DNA of 64,000 nt from an uncultured Ferrovum sp. (GCA_903863375.1 CAIPBT010000008.1:1-64000), one strand, 5' to 3'. Positions 1-10,440 are shown, counted from the first letter of the stretch. Made by a program: numbers and translations. The notes: a model not told the origin generated them from the sequence alone.

Positions 1-40
1 AAGCGCTCGGGACCGCCGCCGGCTGGCGCCGGCCGCGTCC

Positions 41-85
41 AGCGGCAGTCCCCCGGACTGCCGCTGTCGAACCCGGAGCGGGTTC
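41..85. other. Two adjacent hairpins at the left edge
   Basis: The first 110 bases contain no convincing gene. They hold a perfect 11-bp stem with a 3-base loop (41-65) and a 7-bp stem with a 3-base loop (69-85). Neither is followed by a T run, so they do not look like simple terminators. They may be the tail of a structured RNA or of a gene outside the window; I could not match them to a known RNA family. Confidence 0.35.
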
Positions 86-109
86 TCGCACCTACCCACT
101 CGACCCTCA

Positions 110-150
110 CCAAGCAAACAGGCCACCCGATGGGTGGCCTTTTTGCTTGG
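110..150. terminator. Bidirectional intrinsic terminator
   Basis: A 19-bp inverted repeat with one mismatch and a 3-base loop sits just downstream of tRNA-Ser. The core stem is ggccaccc/gggtggcc, flanked by A-rich and T-rich arms, so it can work on both strands. It most likely ends the tRNA-Ser transcript on the minus strand. Confidence 0.8.
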
Positions 151-152
151 TC

Positions 153-243
153 TGGCGGAGAGGGCGGGATTCGAACCCGCGTTAGGTTATTCACCTAAAC
201 ACGCTTTCCAGGCGTGCGACTTAAACCGCTCATCCACCTCTCC
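153..243 (-). tRNA. tRNA-Ser (anticodon GGA)
   Basis: Class II tRNA of 91 nt including an encoded CCA end. The acceptor stem pairs GGAGAGG with CCTCTCC. The anticodon loop reads CTGGAAA, giving GGA, which decodes UCC and UCU. The long variable arm typical of serine tRNAs follows, and the T loop is GGTTCGAATCC. It has its own sigma-70 promoter and a strong terminator immediately downstream. Confidence 0.95.
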
Positions 244-253
244 GGAACCCGCG

Positions 254-282
254 ACTATAGCCTAGTGGGGGGTGGCGGGCAA
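254..282 (-). promoter_or_regulatory. Sigma-70 promoter of tRNA-Ser
   Basis: On the minus strand a -35 TTGCCC (277-282) and a -10 TATAGT (254-259) are separated by exactly 17 bp, placing the start of transcription a few bases before the mature tRNA 5' end. A GC-rich discriminator follows, as is usual for stringently controlled stable-RNA promoters. Confidence 0.75.
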
Positions 283-396
283 ACGATAACGCATCCGCCA
301 AGGCGGCCGCAGGTTGCCGCAGCCGGCGGCGGCTGGCGATCGGCCGACGCCTAACCCAGAACGGCTACCCCGCCCCGCACCTGCTTGCCCGCAAGG

Positions 397-1476
397 TCAG
401 TGTCGGCGCCGGAAGAATCCGCCGAAGCCGGTGCGAAAGCCGAGCAGCACGCCGAACAGCAGCAGAAAACCCAGATGCACGGGCCATACGCCTATCCAGG
501 GTGGGATGCGGCCGGACGCCGTCCACGCCTGCGCAATGCTCATCACGTTGTAGTACACCATGTAGCAGAGGATGGCCGTGGCCAGATTGGCCCCCCGTCC
601 GGAGCGCACGTTGACGTACGACAGCGGAATTGCCAGCAGCGACAGCACCAGCATGCTGACCGGCAAGCCGATGCGCCAGTGCAGCTCGGCCAGATTGTCG
701 AGCGTGGGCTGCGCAAGGATCTGCGCCACCGTGCGGGTCTTGGTATTCAGTTCACCGGCCTTGGCCGTGTGCTGCTCGATGCGCAGCTCTGCCCGCTCGA
801 AGTCGGTGAAATTGTAGTCGGGGGTGCCGGGGGTGCCTTCATAGCGGCGCCCCTGCAACAGCACCATGAAGCGGTCGCCGTTCGCCGCCGTGCGCACGAA
901 GCCCTTCAAGGCCACGGTGATGCCGAGCTTTCCGCCCTGAACCGACTGCACGAACACGTTGTTGACCTGACTGTGCTCGTCGCTCATGGCATCGACGAAA
1001 AATACCTGATCGCTGGTACGTGATTCACGAAACACGCCGGGGCTGATCAGCGAGACATCGTCACGGCTGTCCAGCCGGGCCTGATAGACCGAGCGCTGTT
1101 GCAACGCCCAGGGTGCTACCACCAGGCTCATCAGGGCCACCAGCAGGGCCAGCGGCAGAGCGAAGGACAGCACTGGCCGGATGAACCGGCTGATGCCGAT
1201 GCCGCTGGCAAACCACACCACCACCTCGGAGTCCCGCCAGAGTCGCGAGAGGGTGAGCAACAGGGAAATGAAGACTGACGCCGACAGCACCACCGGCAGA
1301 TAGGTGAGCGCACCAAAACCGACCATGGCCAGCACGGCATCCGCCGCCAGTGCTCCTCCTGCCGCGAGCCCCAGCAATTTCACCACCGATACTGTCAGCA
1401 GGATGCCCAGAAGCGCAGCGGCCACACTCAGGCCGGTCTGGCTGAACTCACGTACCAGGCTGCGGGAAAAGATCAA
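397..1476 (-). CDS. lptF: LPS export permease LptF
   Basis: Inner-membrane subunit of the LptB2FG ABC transporter that extracts lipopolysaccharide from the inner membrane and passes it to LptC/LptA. The 359-residue product has the family layout: N-terminal membrane helices (about residues 15-125), a periplasmic beta-jellyroll (about 130-260) and C-terminal helices. It begins MIFSRSLVREF, as LptF proteins do, from a TTG codon at 1476; no ATG gives a better N-terminus. It is divergent from pepA, a common proteobacterial arrangement. lptG, which normally follows lptF, is absent: the next gene is tRNA-Ser. Assignment to LptF rather than LptG rests on the N-terminus and the pepA neighbour. Confidence 0.9.
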   Translation of the reverse strand: MIFSRSLVREFSQTGLSVAAALLGILLTVSVVKLLGLAAGGALAADAVLAMVGFGALTYLPVVLSASVFISLLLTLSRLWRDSEVVVWFASGIGISRFIRPVLSFALPLALLVALMSLVVAPWALQQRSVYQARLDSRDDVSLISPGVFRESRTSDQVFFVDAMSDEHSQVNNVFVQSVQGGKLGITVALKGFVRTAANGDRFMVLLQGRRYEGTPGTPDYNFTDFERAELRIEQHTAKAGELNTKTRTVAQILAQPTLDNLAELHWRIGLPVSMLVLSLLAIPLSYVNVRSGRGANLATAILCYMVYYNVMSIAQAWTASGRIPPWIGVWPVHLGFLLLFGVLLGFRTGFGGFFRRRH

Positions 1477-1521
1477 GGCACGGGCTCAGGTTTTGGATAA
1501 GGGAAGGTCGGCTTGGCTGCT

Positions 1522-1551
1522 TTGACTTTTGCCTTGAGCCAAAAGGATAAT
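1522..1551 (+). promoter_or_regulatory. Sigma-70 promoter of pepA
   Basis: TTGACT (1522-1527) and GATAAT (1546-1551) lie 18 bp apart in the lptF/pepA divergent region. Transcription would start near 1558, giving a 5' leader of about 130 nt before the pepA start chosen here. Confidence 0.6.
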
Positions 1552-1690
1552 CACCGATCGGGATCGTTTGCACGACCCTGCGGTCCGACGAGCACTGACG
1601 GGCGGCCTGCAGGTTGGTGCCGTCATGACACCATCATTCGCCCGGCTCGATCCGAATGCGTGGATTACCTTAAGGTCTCAGGAGATCGTC

Positions 1691-3187
1691 TTGGAATTTA
1701 GCACAAAAGCTGGCACCCCCGAAAAAGACAAATCCGACTGTCTCGTGGTTGGAATTTTTGAGGGCAAAAAGCTCTCGCCGGCCGCAAAGGTGCTGGATGA
1801 CGCCAGCGGCAAGGCCATCACGGCAGTGCTGAAAACGGGCGATCTGGCCAACAAGGCAGGCAGCACGCTGCTGCTGCACAAGCTGTCCGGCGTGGCCGCT
1901 GCCCGCGTGCTGCTGGTCAGCGTGGGCAAGGACAGCACGCTCTCGCGCAAAACTTTCCGCGATGCCCTGCAGGGTGCCTTGAAAGCTGTTGCCGCTACCA
2001 AAAGCGCCAGTGCGACCGTGTTCCTCACGGAACTGCCGGTGGCCGACGACAGCGGCAGCTGGGCGCTGGAACATGCGGTGGTGCTGGCGCAGGAACAGGC
2101 CTACCAGACGCCAAAGCCGGGACGGAAAGAGGATGCCGAGGCGGCGAAAGCACTGACCAGGCTGACCTTCGCCGCGCCGGCCGGGCTGTCTGCCGCCGCG
2201 CAGAACGCGGCCCTGTTGCAGGGTTCGGCAATTGCCAACGGCCAGGATCTGGCCCGTGACCTGGGCAACCTGCCACCGAATGTCTGCACCCCAACCTATC
2301 TGGCTGATACCGCCAAAGGTCTCGCCAAAACCCACAAGCTCAAGGTGACGGTGCTGGAAGAGGCGCAGATGGCCAAGCTCGGCATGAACACCCTGCTGGC
2401 GGTCAGCAAGGGTTCGCGTCAGCCGCCGAAGTTCATCGTGCTTGAATACAAAGGCGGATCGGCCAAGCGCAAGCCGGTGGCCTTGGTCGGCAAAGGCATC
2501 ACGTTCGATACCGGCGGCATCTCGATCAAGCCCGCAGCCGAAATGGACGAAATGAAATATGACATGTGCGGCGCCGCGAGCGTGCTCGGCACGATGAAAG
2601 CAGTCGCCGAGATGAAGCTGCCGCTGAACGTGGTCGGCATCATCCCGACCTGCGAGAACATGCCGGACGGGCAGGCCACGCGCCCGGGCGACATCGTCAC
2701 CAGCATGAACGGCCTGACGGTGGAAATCCTCAACACCGACGCCGAAGGCCGCCTGATCCTCTGCGATGCGCTGACCTACACCGAGCGCTTCGAGCCGGAA
2801 GCCGTGGTGGATATCGCCACCCTGACCGGCGCCTGCGTGATCGCGCTGGGCCACCATGCCTCTGGCCTGTTCGCCAACCAGGATGCGCTGGCCGAAGAAC
2901 TGCTGGCCGCGGGCGAAACGGCAGCCGACCGCGCCTGGCACATGCCGCTGTGGGACGAATACCACGACAGCCTGAAAAGCAACTTCGCAGACCTGCCGAA
3001 CATCGGCGGTCGCGCGGGTGGCAGCATCACGGCGGCCTGTTTCCTGTCGCGCTTCGCCACCAAGTTTGACTGGGCGCATCTCGACATCGCTGGCACCGCC
3101 TGGCGCAGTGGCGCCGCCAAGGGCGCCACTGGCCGTCCGGTGGGGCTGCTCGCGCATTTCCTGATCGGACGGGCTGGTCGCAAATGA
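1691..3187 (+). CDS. pepA: Leucyl aminopeptidase PepA (M17 family)
   Basis: Cytosolic hexameric metallo-aminopeptidase removing N-terminal residues, preferentially leucine; in some bacteria it also binds DNA at carAB and in cer/Xer recombination. The product has the N-terminal macro-like domain and the C-terminal catalytic domain with the metal-binding segments [23 protein letters not shown] and the M17 signature NTDAEGRL. An open frame extends upstream to 1568, but the family begins at the MEFSTK-like segment. I therefore chose TTG at 1691, which has AGGAG six bases upstream, giving 498 residues, the normal family length. It is followed by holC and valS, the usual proteobacterial order. Confidence 0.95.
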   Translation: MEFSTKAGTPEKDKSDCLVVGIFEGKKLSPAAKVLDDASGKAITAVLKTGDLANKAGSTLLLHKLSGVAAARVLLVSVGKDSTLSRKTFRDALQGALKAVAATKSASATVFLTELPVADDSGSWALEHAVVLAQEQAYQTPKPGRKEDAEAAKALTRLTFAAPAGLSAAAQNAALLQGSAIANGQDLARDLGNLPPNVCTPTYLADTAKGLAKTHKLKVTVLEEAQMAKLGMNTLLAVSKGSRQPPKFIVLEYKGGSAKRKPVALVGKGITFDTGGISIKPAAEMDEMKYDMCGAASVLGTMKAVAEMKLPLNVVGIIPTCENMPDGQATRPGDIVTSMNGLTVEILNTDAEGRLILCDALTYTERFEPEAVVDIATLTGACVIALGHHASGLFANQDALAEELLAAGETAADRAWHMPLWDEYHDSLKSNFADLPNIGGRAGGSITAACFLSRFATKFDWAHLDIAGTAWRSGAAKGATGRPVGLLAHFLIGRAGRK

Positions 3188-3318
3188 AGGCCAGGCAGTG
3201 AGGGCGGCGCCCGGCAAGGCCAACGGGTGAAGCCGATCCGGCAACCTTCCGGCAGGATGGGTGACCACCCGGCACCCGGCCGCCAGATCCGCCCCAAGCC
3301 TGCGCGGTGTGGATACCC

Positions 3319-3765
3319 GTGACGGAAATCGACTTCTACACCCATGTCGAGGATCGCCAGCGGGTAACCTGCCAGCTGGTGCTGAAGGCGTGCGCCAGCC
3401 AGATGCGGGTGCTGGTGCTGTTGTCGGACGAGGACCAGGTGGACCGCTTCGATGCCTACCTGTGGAGTTTCCAGCCGCAGTCTTTTGTGCCGCACTGCCG
3501 GCTCGAACATCCCCTGGCGGCGCAGACGCCGGTGCTGCTGACCTGCCGCGAAGACCTTGCGGTGCCGCATGACGAACTGCTGGTCAACCTGCGCAACACG
3601 CCACCGCAGGGCTTTGCGCGGTTCCGGCGGCTGCTGGAGGTGGTCAGCACCGCCGAAGCCGACCGCCTGGCGGCGCGTGAGCGCTTCCGGTTTTACCGCG
3701 ATGGCGGCTACCCCCTGCGTACCCATCAGCTCGGTGCCAAACCGGCCGGAGGCACTGCCGCGTGA
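3319..3765 (+). CDS. holC: DNA polymerase III subunit chi (HolC)
   Basis: Chi links the clamp loader, through psi, to single-stranded DNA-binding protein at the replication fork. The 148-residue product begins MTEIDFYTHV, the conserved start of the family, and has the Rossmann-like fold ending in FRFYRDGGYPLRTHQLG. GTG at 3319 is preferred because it matches the family N-terminus; an in-frame GTG at 3307 is possible. It follows pepA and overlaps the next gene by four bases. Confidence 0.9.
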   Translation: MTEIDFYTHVEDRQRVTCQLVLKACASQMRVLVLLSDEDQVDRFDAYLWSFQPQSFVPHCRLEHPLAAQTPVLLTCREDLAVPHDELLVNLRNTPPQGFARFRRLLEVVSTAEADRLAARERFRFYRDGGYPLRTHQLGAKPAGGTAA

Positions 3766-4181
3766 AACGTCGCCCGCCGCACGCCGATGCCCTGCTGGAA
3801 CACATGGAGGACCTGCTGAAAACCTGGCGGCCCGATAGCCTGCAGGCCGACGGCCAGTTCGAAATTCCGCTGCTGACCGACACGGTGAAGGACGCCGCGC
3901 AAGGGATCGGCGACCGCCCCCCGATTCCCGCCGGTGTTACCCGCGAACTGCTGCAGGCCCATCTGGCCGTGGCGGCCGAGCAGGTCATGCAGTCGCTGTA
4001 TCACGAGTTGGCCACCGACCTGGGGGAACACCTGCATGAGCGCTTGCGCCACACCATCGATGGTGCCGTCGACCAGGCCTTGCAGCATGCCTTGAATTCC
4101 CTGCGCCGCCAGATCCTGGTGCGCGTGGCCGACGCACTGACCGAGAGCATCGAAGGGCTGGGCCGTGCCGAACCCTCCTGA
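3762..4181 (+). CDS. Conserved small protein between holC and valS, function unknown
   Basis: A 139-residue acidic, helix-rich protein with no signal peptide or membrane segment. It starts at a GTG that overlaps the holC stop (GTGA), so translation is likely coupled. The first half has a charged segment followed by a proline-containing linker (PPIPAGVTRELLQAHL), and the second half is predicted amphipathic helix. Betaproteobacterial genomes often have a short uncharacterised gene at this place (DUF2486-like), but I cannot confirm family membership. Its position suggests co-expression with the replisome chi subunit; no function is assigned. Confidence 0.75.
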   Translation: MKRRPPHADALLEHMEDLLKTWRPDSLQADGQFEIPLLTDTVKDAAQGIGDRPPIPAGVTRELLQAHLAVAAEQVMQSLYHELATDLGEHLHERLRHTIDGAVDQALQHALNSLRRQILVRVADALTESIEGLGRAEPS

Positions 4182-4338
4182 TGCAATTCCATCGGGACGA
4201 CGGCAACGCACGCTGTCCTGACGCCACCGGGCCAAGCGCTCAGGGCGTGGTCAGCCCCGATCCGCGCGAACCTGCCAGCCTGTGCGGGCCGCAATCCTCC
4301 GCCGCCGAATCCTTTTCGTAGCGAACCGATACTGAATC

Positions 4339-7155
4339 ATGGAACTTGCCAAGAGCTTTGACCCTGCCCCGATCGAATCCTGCTGGTACCCGCGCTGGGA
4401 GCAGCGTGGGTACTTTGTCTCCACCACCGCGGGTACCGCGCCAGCCTACTGTATTCAGCTGCCGCCACCGAACGTCACCGGCACCCTGCACATGGGGCAC
4501 GCCTTCCAGCACACCCTGATGGATGCGCTCACGCGTTTCCACCGCATGTGTGGTGACCGCACGCTGTGGCAGCCCGGCACCGACCATGCCGGCATTGCCA
4601 CCCAGATCGTGGTCGAGCGTCAGCTCGACGGCACCGGCGAGTCGCGCGAGGCGATGGGACGGGAGCGTTTTCTGGAGCGGGTCTGGCAGTGGAAGGAGGA
4701 GTCTGGCTCCACCATCACACGCCAGATGCGCCGCATGGGCACCAGCTGCGACTGGCAGCGCGAACGCTTCACCATGGATGCCGGCCTGTCGCAGGCGGTT
4801 ACCAAGGTGTTCGTGCAGCTCTATGAAGAGGGGCTGATCTATCGCGGCAAGCGGCTGGTCAACTGGGACCCACAGCTGCAGACCGCAGTCTCTGACCTGG
4901 AGGTGGTCTCGGAAGAAGAAACCGGCAGCCTGTGGCACATCCGCTATCCGCTCGCGGATGGCAGCGGCGCGCTGGTGGTGGCCACCACCCGACCCGAAAC
5001 CCTGCTGGGCGACGTGGCGGTGGCCGTGCACCCGGACGACGAGCGCTATCAGGCGCTGATCGGCCAACAACTCACCCTGCCGCTGACCGGCCGTACCATT
5101 CCGGTGATCGCCGATACGTATGTCGATCCCGCCTTCGGCTCAGGCTGCGTGAAGATCACGCCGGCGCATGACTTCAACGACTTTGCGGTGGGCGAGCGTC
5201 ATGGCCTGACGCCGATCGCCGTGCTGACCCGACAGGCCACCATCACCACCGATCCGCCCGGCCCCTATGAGGGCATGGACCGCTTCGCCGCGCGCACGCG
5301 CATCCTGGCAGACCTGGCAGCGCAAGGCCTGCTGGTGGAGACCAAGGAACACAAGCTGATGGTGCCGCGCAGCGACCGCACCCGACAGGTGATCGAACCG
5401 ATGCTCTCCGAGCAATGGTTCGTGAGCACCGCGGGCATGGCCAAGCGCGCGCTGGAGGTGGTGGACCGTGGCGAGATCCGCTTCGTGCCGGAAAACTGGA
5501 CCAGCACCTATCGCCACTGGATGGAGAACATCCAGGACTGGTGCATCTCGCGCCAGCTGTGGTGGGGTCATCGCATCCCGGCCTGGTATGACCAGCATGG
5601 CCACGTCTATGTGGCAGCCGACGAGGCGGCCGCGCTGGCCCAGGCCCAGGCCGCCGGGCGCCCGGATGCCGTGCTGACGCGTGACGAGGATGTGCTGGAC
5701 ACCTGGTTTTCGTCCGCCCTCTGGCCCTTCTCGACGCTGGGCTGGCCGGAACAGACGCCCCACCTCGACACCTTCCTGCCCTCTTCTGTGCTGGTCACCG
5801 GCTTCGACATCATCTTCTTCTGGGTCGCGCGCATGGTGATGATGACCACGCACTTCACCGGCAAGGTGCCCTTCCATGAGGTGTACGTCACCGGCCTGGT
5901 GCGCGATGCCCAGGGCAACAAGATGAGCAAGTCGAAGGGCAACATCCTCGATCCGATCGACCTGTTGGATGGCATCGATCTCGAGGCGCTGGTAGCCAAG
6001 CGCACCAGCAAGCTGATGGACCCCAAGCAGGCGCGCGCCATCGAGAAGGCCACCCGGGCGGAATACCCCAACGGCATTCCGGCGTTTGGCGCCGATGCGG
6101 TGCGCTTCACCTTCGCCAGTCTGGCCACCCACGGCCGCGACGTGAAATTCGATCTGCAGCGCTGCGAGGGCTATCGCAATTTCTGCAACAAGCTGTGGAA
6201 TGCCACGCGCTTTGTGCTGATGAACACGACCGGCCAGGATTGCGGCCTGGACGAGACGCTGCCGGTCACGCTGTCGGTGGCCGACCGCTGGATCATCTCG
6301 CGCCTGCAGCAGACCGAGGCCGCCATGCGCGAAGCGTTTGCCACCTACCGCCTCGATCTGGCGGCACGTGCGATCTATGAATTTGTCTGGGACGAGTACT
6401 GCGACTGGTACCTCGAACTGGCCAAGGTGCAGGTGCAGGGCGATGCGGCCGGCGATACCGCTGCGCAACGCGGCACCCGGCGCACGCTGGTGCGCGTGCT
6501 CGAGGCGGTGCTGCGGCTAGCCCATCCGCTGATTCCCTTCATTACCGAAGAGCTCTGGCAGCAGGTGGCTCCGCTGGCCGGCAAGCTCGCGCTGCAGGCC
6601 GATGGTACGCCGGTGGAAGACAGCATCATGGTGCAGCCCTATCCGCAGCCGGCGCCGGAACGGATCGATGCCGGCGCGCTGGCCGCAATGGCGACGCTGA
6701 AAGATCTGATCAATGCCTGCCGCACCCTGCGCGGCGAGATGAACGTCGGCCCGGCCGAACGCGTGCCGCTGCTGGTCGCCGGCGTGGCCGAGGAGCGCGC
6801 CCGGCTGGCTGGCCTGACCGCTTACCTGCAGGGCATGGCGCGGCTGGCGTCGGTTACCCTGCTCGCGGGTGACCTGCCCGATGAAGGGGCGCCCGTCTCG
6901 GTGGTGGGCGGCCTGCAGCTGATGCTGCAGATCACCATCGACATCCCGGCCGAACGGGAGCGCCTGGGCAAGCAGGCCGAAAAGCTGCGCGCCGAAATCG
7001 CCAAGGCCGAAGCCAAGCTCGGCAACGAGAGCTTTGTGGCCCGGGCCCCCGAGGCGGTGGTGGCGCAGGAGCGCGAGCGTCTGGCGGGTTTCCGCGCCAC
7101 GGTGGCCGAGATCGACGCCCAGTGCGCCCGTCTCGCCGCCAAACAGGCCGGCTAG
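4339..7155 (+). CDS. valS: Valyl-tRNA synthetase
   Basis: Class I aminoacyl-tRNA synthetase charging tRNA-Val and editing misactivated threonine. At 938 residues it has the usual length. The HIGH signature appears as HMGH at residues 51-54 within [15 protein letters not shown] and the KMSKS loop is at 528-532. Between them lie the CP1 editing domain and the [18 protein letters not shown] segment. The C-terminus (about 870-935) is the Val_tRNA-synt coiled coil that contacts tRNA. It begins with ATG 157 bp after the preceding gene. Confidence 0.98.
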   Translation: MELAKSFDPAPIESCWYPRWEQRGYFVSTTAGTAPAYCIQLPPPNVTGTLHMGHAFQHTLMDALTRFHRMCGDRTLWQPGTDHAGIATQIVVERQLDGTGESREAMGRERFLERVWQWKEESGSTITRQMRRMGTSCDWQRERFTMDAGLSQAVTKVFVQLYEEGLIYRGKRLVNWDPQLQTAVSDLEVVSEEETGSLWHIRYPLADGSGALVVATTRPETLLGDVAVAVHPDDERYQALIGQQLTLPLTGRTIPVIADTYVDPAFGSGCVKITPAHDFNDFAVGERHGLTPIAVLTRQATITTDPPGPYEGMDRFAARTRILADLAAQGLLVETKEHKLMVPRSDRTRQVIEPMLSEQWFVSTAGMAKRALEVVDRGEIRFVPENWTSTYRHWMENIQDWCISRQLWWGHRIPAWYDQHGHVYVAADEAAALAQAQAAGRPDAVLTRDEDVLDTWFSSALWPFSTLGWPEQTPHLDTFLPSSVLVTGFDIIFFWVARMVMMTTHFTGKVPFHEVYVTGLVRDAQGNKMSKSKGNILDPIDLLDGIDLEALVAKRTSKLMDPKQARAIEKATRAEYPNGIPAFGADAVRFTFASLATHGRDVKFDLQRCEGYRNFCNKLWNATRFVLMNTTGQDCGLDETLPVTLSVADRWIISRLQQTEAAMREAFATYRLDLAARAIYEFVWDEYCDWYLELAKVQVQGDAAGDTAAQRGTRRTLVRVLEAVLRLAHPLIPFITEELWQQVAPLAGKLALQADGTPVEDSIMVQPYPQPAPERIDAGALAAMATLKDLINACRTLRGEMNVGPAERVPLLVAGVAEERARLAGLTAYLQGMARLASVTLLAGDLPDEGAPVSVVGGLQLMLQITIDIPAERERLGKQAEKLRAEIAKAEAKLGNESFVARAPEAVVAQERERLAGFRATVAEIDAQCARLAAKQAG

Positions 7156-7194
7156 ACCCATGGGCCATGACCGGCGGTCCGGGACGGATACCCG

Positions 7195-8022
7195 ATGAAC
7201 GGGCAACACGCCCTGAAGGCCCTCGACGCCTGGCGGGTGGCCCCTGGCGCGACCCTGGATCTGGCCGCCCTGGATGCCGATGCCCACCCCGCCAGCGGTG
7301 GCAAACGGTCTACCGACGAGGCGCGCCTGAAAGATTTGGGAGCCACGCTGGGCGAGCTGCAGGGCCGTCTCTATGCCAACCAGCAAAAAGCCGTCCTGCT
7401 GGTGCTGCAGGGCATGGATGCCAGTGGCAAGGATGGCGTGGTGCGCCGGGTGTTCTCGCAGGTCAGCCCGCTTGGCGTGCGTGCCCACGCGTTTGCCGTG
7501 CCGGCAGGCAGCGAGACCCGTCACGACTTCCTGTGGCGCGTCCATGCCCAGACCCCGCCACGTGGCGAGATCGCCATCTTCAACCGCAGCCACTACGAAG
7601 ATGTGGTGGTGGCAAGCGTGCGCAACCTGGTGCCGGCGCCACAGGTCACGCGCCGTCTGCAGCACATCCGCCATTTCGAACAGATGCTGGTGGACGAGGG
7701 AACGGTGGTGCTGAAGCTGTTCCTGCACCTGTCCTACGAGGAACAGGGCGAGCGCCTGCGCGATCGGCTGGCGACCCGGGAGAAGCAGTGGAAGCTGCAA
7801 GCCAGCGACATCGCCGACCGGGCGCACTGGAAAACCTTCCGACGCGCGTGGGAACGCGCCATCGAAGCGACCAGCACCGACGCGGCCCCCTGGTATGTGG
7901 TGCCCGCCAATTCGCGCTTCCAGCGTGACCTGATGGTGGCCGAACTGATGGTGCATCACCTCGCGGCCCTGCATCTGGAATACCCGCCCGCCACCTTGCC
8001 GCCGGACACGATCATTCCGTGA
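7195..8022 (+). CDS. PPK2-family polyphosphate kinase
   Basis: Phosphotransferase that uses inorganic polyphosphate to phosphorylate nucleoside mono- or diphosphates, or runs in reverse. The 275-residue product is a one-domain PPK2 with Walker A GMDASGKDG at residues 73-81 and a Walker B-like segment IAIFNRSHYEDV; the lid region contains REKQWKLQ. One-domain PPK2 of this kind are often class III enzymes acting on AMP and ADP, but class cannot be fixed from sequence alone. It follows valS by 39 bp and overlaps the MFS gene (GTGA), so the three may be co-transcribed. Confidence 0.9.
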   Translation: MNGQHALKALDAWRVAPGATLDLAALDADAHPASGGKRSTDEARLKDLGATLGELQGRLYANQQKAVLLVLQGMDASGKDGVVRRVFSQVSPLGVRAHAFAVPAGSETRHDFLWRVHAQTPPRGEIAIFNRSHYEDVVVASVRNLVPAPQVTRRLQHIRHFEQMLVDEGTVVLKLFLHLSYEEQGERLRDRLATREKQWKLQASDIADRAHWKTFRRAWERAIEATSTDAAPWYVVPANSRFQRDLMVAELMVHHLAALHLEYPPATLPPDTIIP

Positions 8023-9308
8023 GTTCGCCAATCCCGGAGCACCCGTCGTCCGGTGCACGCGCCGGCTGGCAGCACGCCGTGCGTGCCCTGCGCCATCGCG
8101 CCTACCGGCGGTTTTTCCTGGCACAAAGCGCGTCCCTGATCGGCACCTGGGTGCAACTGGTCGGGGTGTCCTGGCTGGTGTGGCGCCTGACCCACGATGC
8201 CGCATGGCTCGGCTGGACCGGCTTCGCTGCACAGATCCCGATCCTGCTGATCGCCCCCTTCGCTGGGGTATGGTCAGACCGTTTCGACCGCCGGCGGCTG
8301 CTGCTGGTGACGCAGGCCCTGTCCCTGCTGCAAAGCCTGGGGCTGGCCCTGCTGGTGCTGACCGGCACGGTCGAAGCCTGGCACTGCCTGGTGCTGGCCG
8401 GCCTGCTCGGTTGTATCAACGCCTTCGACACCCCAGTGCGGCAAAGCTTCACCGTGGCGATGGTGGCCGACCGCGCCGACCTGCCCAGCGCAATTGCGCT
8501 GAATTCCTTCATGTTCAACCTGGCGCGCCTGCTGGGCCCGTCGGTTGCCGGCTTCCTGATCAGTGCCTTCGGCGAGGCCGCCTGCTTCCTGTTGAACGGC
8601 GCAAGCTATCTTGGCGTGCTGAGCGTGCTCGCCACCCTGCGCCTGCCGCCCCCGCCGCGGCGGGCCGCCAGCGGTAGCGTGGTGACGGCCCTGCTGGAAG
8701 GTGCGCGGTTTGCCTGGCATCACGCCCTGATCGGCCCCCTGCTTTTCCAGCTGATGCTGGTCAGCGCGCTGATCGCTCCGTATGTGCAGCTGATGCCGAT
8801 TTTTGCCGGGCAGGTCTTTGGTGGCGATGCCCGGACGCTCGGCCTGCTGATCGGGGCTGCCGGGGCCGGCGCGGTCGGTGCCACCGTGATGCTGGCCACC
8901 CGACCGGGTATCCACGGGCTTCCTCGAGTGATTGGCCGGGGCGGCTTGCTGGCCGGGCTGGGGCTGGCAGGCTTTGCCCAATCTACCGTCCTGCCCTTGT
9001 CGATGACCCTGATGGTGGCCGTCGGTTTCGGCATCATCAGCACGGCCGCCAGCGTCAACACCCTGATCCAGAGCCGGGTACCGGATGACAAGCGCGGACG
9101 CATCATGAGTCTGTACACCATTTCCTTCCTCGGACTCTCGCCACTGGGCTCACTCACCCTTGGGCATCTGTCGGCCGCTTTCGGTGCGCCACGCGTTCTG
9201 GCCGTCGCAGGTCTGCTGTGCGCGCTCGGCAGCCTGCGCTTTCTGCTGCGCGCCAGCGCCCTGACCCGGACGCTGGTGCAGACAGGCGCGCAAAAAGAGC
9301 TTGATTAA
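8019..9308 (+). CDS. MFS transporter (EntS/MFS_3-like exporter)
   Basis: Inner-membrane secondary transporter of 429 residues with about 12 hydrophobic segments. The loop after helix 2 contains GVWSDRFDRRRLLL, the MFS motif A equivalent, and the region around NAFDTPVRQSF resembles the DHA3/EntS group, whose members export siderophores or drugs. It starts with a GTG overlapping the stop of the PPK2 gene. Substrate cannot be deduced. The last 15 residues are hydrophilic. Confidence 0.85.
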   Translation: MSSPIPEHPSSGARAGWQHAVRALRHRAYRRFFLAQSASLIGTWVQLVGVSWLVWRLTHDAAWLGWTGFAAQIPILLIAPFAGVWSDRFDRRRLLLVTQALSLLQSLGLALLVLTGTVEAWHCLVLAGLLGCINAFDTPVRQSFTVAMVADRADLPSAIALNSFMFNLARLLGPSVAGFLISAFGEAACFLLNGASYLGVLSVLATLRLPPPPRRAASGSVVTALLEGARFAWHHALIGPLLFQLMLVSALIAPYVQLMPIFAGQVFGGDARTLGLLIGAAGAGAVGATVMLATRPGIHGLPRVIGRGGLLAGLGLAGFAQSTVLPLSMTLMVAVGFGIISTAASVNTLIQSRVPDDKRGRIMSLYTISFLGLSPLGSLTLGHLSAAFGAPRVLAVAGLLCALGSLRFLLRASALTRTLVQTGAQKELD

Positions 9309-9442
9309 ATCAGACCTTTTGGCGAGACTCAGTTGACGAATCGCAGGCGCTATTGCGGTGTTTGGCAGGCTGTTGTCGGGGGGTGACAGCCGGTTGACGT
9401 CCAGTTCCGAATCATTGCCGCAGAGCAGAGTTGTCATCCCCG

Positions 9443-10207
9443 ATGAGTGCGACCCAGCAAGTCAGCGAAATCATCACCAGCACCGAGTTGTGTTTTGCCT
9501 TCCAGCCATATGTGGACGCCGTACTTCGCACGGTGGTCGGGCACGAGGCACTGGTGCGCGGTGCACACGGCGAGTCTGCCGACGCCGTCTGGCAACGTGT
9601 GCCCGAGGCCGAGCGGCTGGCTTTTGATCTGCGCTGTCGGGCTACCGCCCTGCGCGAAGCCAAGCGTCTGGGGCTGGACCAGACCGGCCAGATGCTCAAC
9701 CTGAACGTGCTGGCCAACGCCATCGGTGTCCACGGCGAGCACCTGCTCGAAACGCTGGATGTGGCAGTACAGCTGGGCTTTCCCTGCGCTTCCCTGGTGA
9801 TTGAAATCACCGAGGTGGAATATCTCGAAAACCCGGCCGGGCTGCGCGAGGTGTTGCGAGACCTGCGGGGCATCGGTTTTCGCACCGCCATCGATGACCT
9901 GGGCGCAGGCTGGTCGAACATGCTGATGCTGGCGGAAATGCAGCCAGACCTGGTCAAGATCGACCGCACCCTGATCGAGGGCATTGATGCCAACCCGCGA
10001 CAGCGGGTGATCGTTCGCAGCATCAAACGCGCCTGCGACGATCTCGGATGCAGCATCGTGGCTGAAGGCATCGAGGCCGAGGCCGAATCACAGACCCTGA
10101 TCGATCTCGGCATCCACCTGCAACAAGGTTTCCTGTTCTCGCGTCCATGCCTGAACAGCCTAGATCTGACGGCGAGTTTCCCCACCCTGCGCGTGTCGGG
10201 AAAATAA
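9443..10207 (+). CDS. Stand-alone EAL-domain c-di-GMP phosphodiesterase
   Basis: A single EAL domain (254 residues from ATG 9443; an in-frame TTG at 9431 is possible). Catalytic motifs are essentially intact: EALVRG with E35, a metal-binding asparagine in NLNVLAN, EITE, DDLGAG, VKID and AEGIE, ending with QQGFLFSRP. It is therefore expected to hydrolyse c-di-GMP to pGpG. There is no sensor, membrane or GGDEF domain, so regulation must come from expression or partners. The next gene encodes a second EAL domain in which these motifs are lost. Confidence 0.85.
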   Translation: MSATQQVSEIITSTELCFAFQPYVDAVLRTVVGHEALVRGAHGESADAVWQRVPEAERLAFDLRCRATALREAKRLGLDQTGQMLNLNVLANAIGVHGEHLLETLDVAVQLGFPCASLVIEITEVEYLENPAGLREVLRDLRGIGFRTAIDDLGAGWSNMLMLAEMQPDLVKIDRTLIEGIDANPRQRVIVRSIKRACDDLGCSIVAEGIEAEAESQTLIDLGIHLQQGFLFSRPCLNSLDLTASFPTLRVSGK

Positions 10208-10440
10208 TTTCCCGGAACGGCGGCAAACCGCCCGCCTTGATCTACAGTGCAGTGTGTAGTCCGGATGGCGCAACACTCTAAAGTGTGGGTGGGGGTGCTG
10301 CGGCTCGCAGACACCGACCATCCAGCGAAAAACTGGCACCCTGCTTGATAAAAAGGGCTAGCCCATACGCTGGCAAATGCGTTAACCTTTGTTCAATCTT
10401 AAGAGCGGCTCCCTATGTAGGGACAGGCGAGCCGTGTTGA

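Noticed and set aside
1670-3268. Long minus-strand frame opposite pepA
   Set aside because: Antisense of an unambiguous PepA; composition is that of a shadow frame.
3456-3650. Small minus-strand frames within holC and elsewhere
   Set aside because: They lack ribosome-binding sites and show low-complexity Arg/Ser-rich translations.
10334-10348. Sigma-54-like sequence TGGCACCCTGCTTGA before the degenerate EAL gene
   Set aside because: The -12 element reads TTGA instead of TTGC, losing an almost invariant base; not reported as a promoter.
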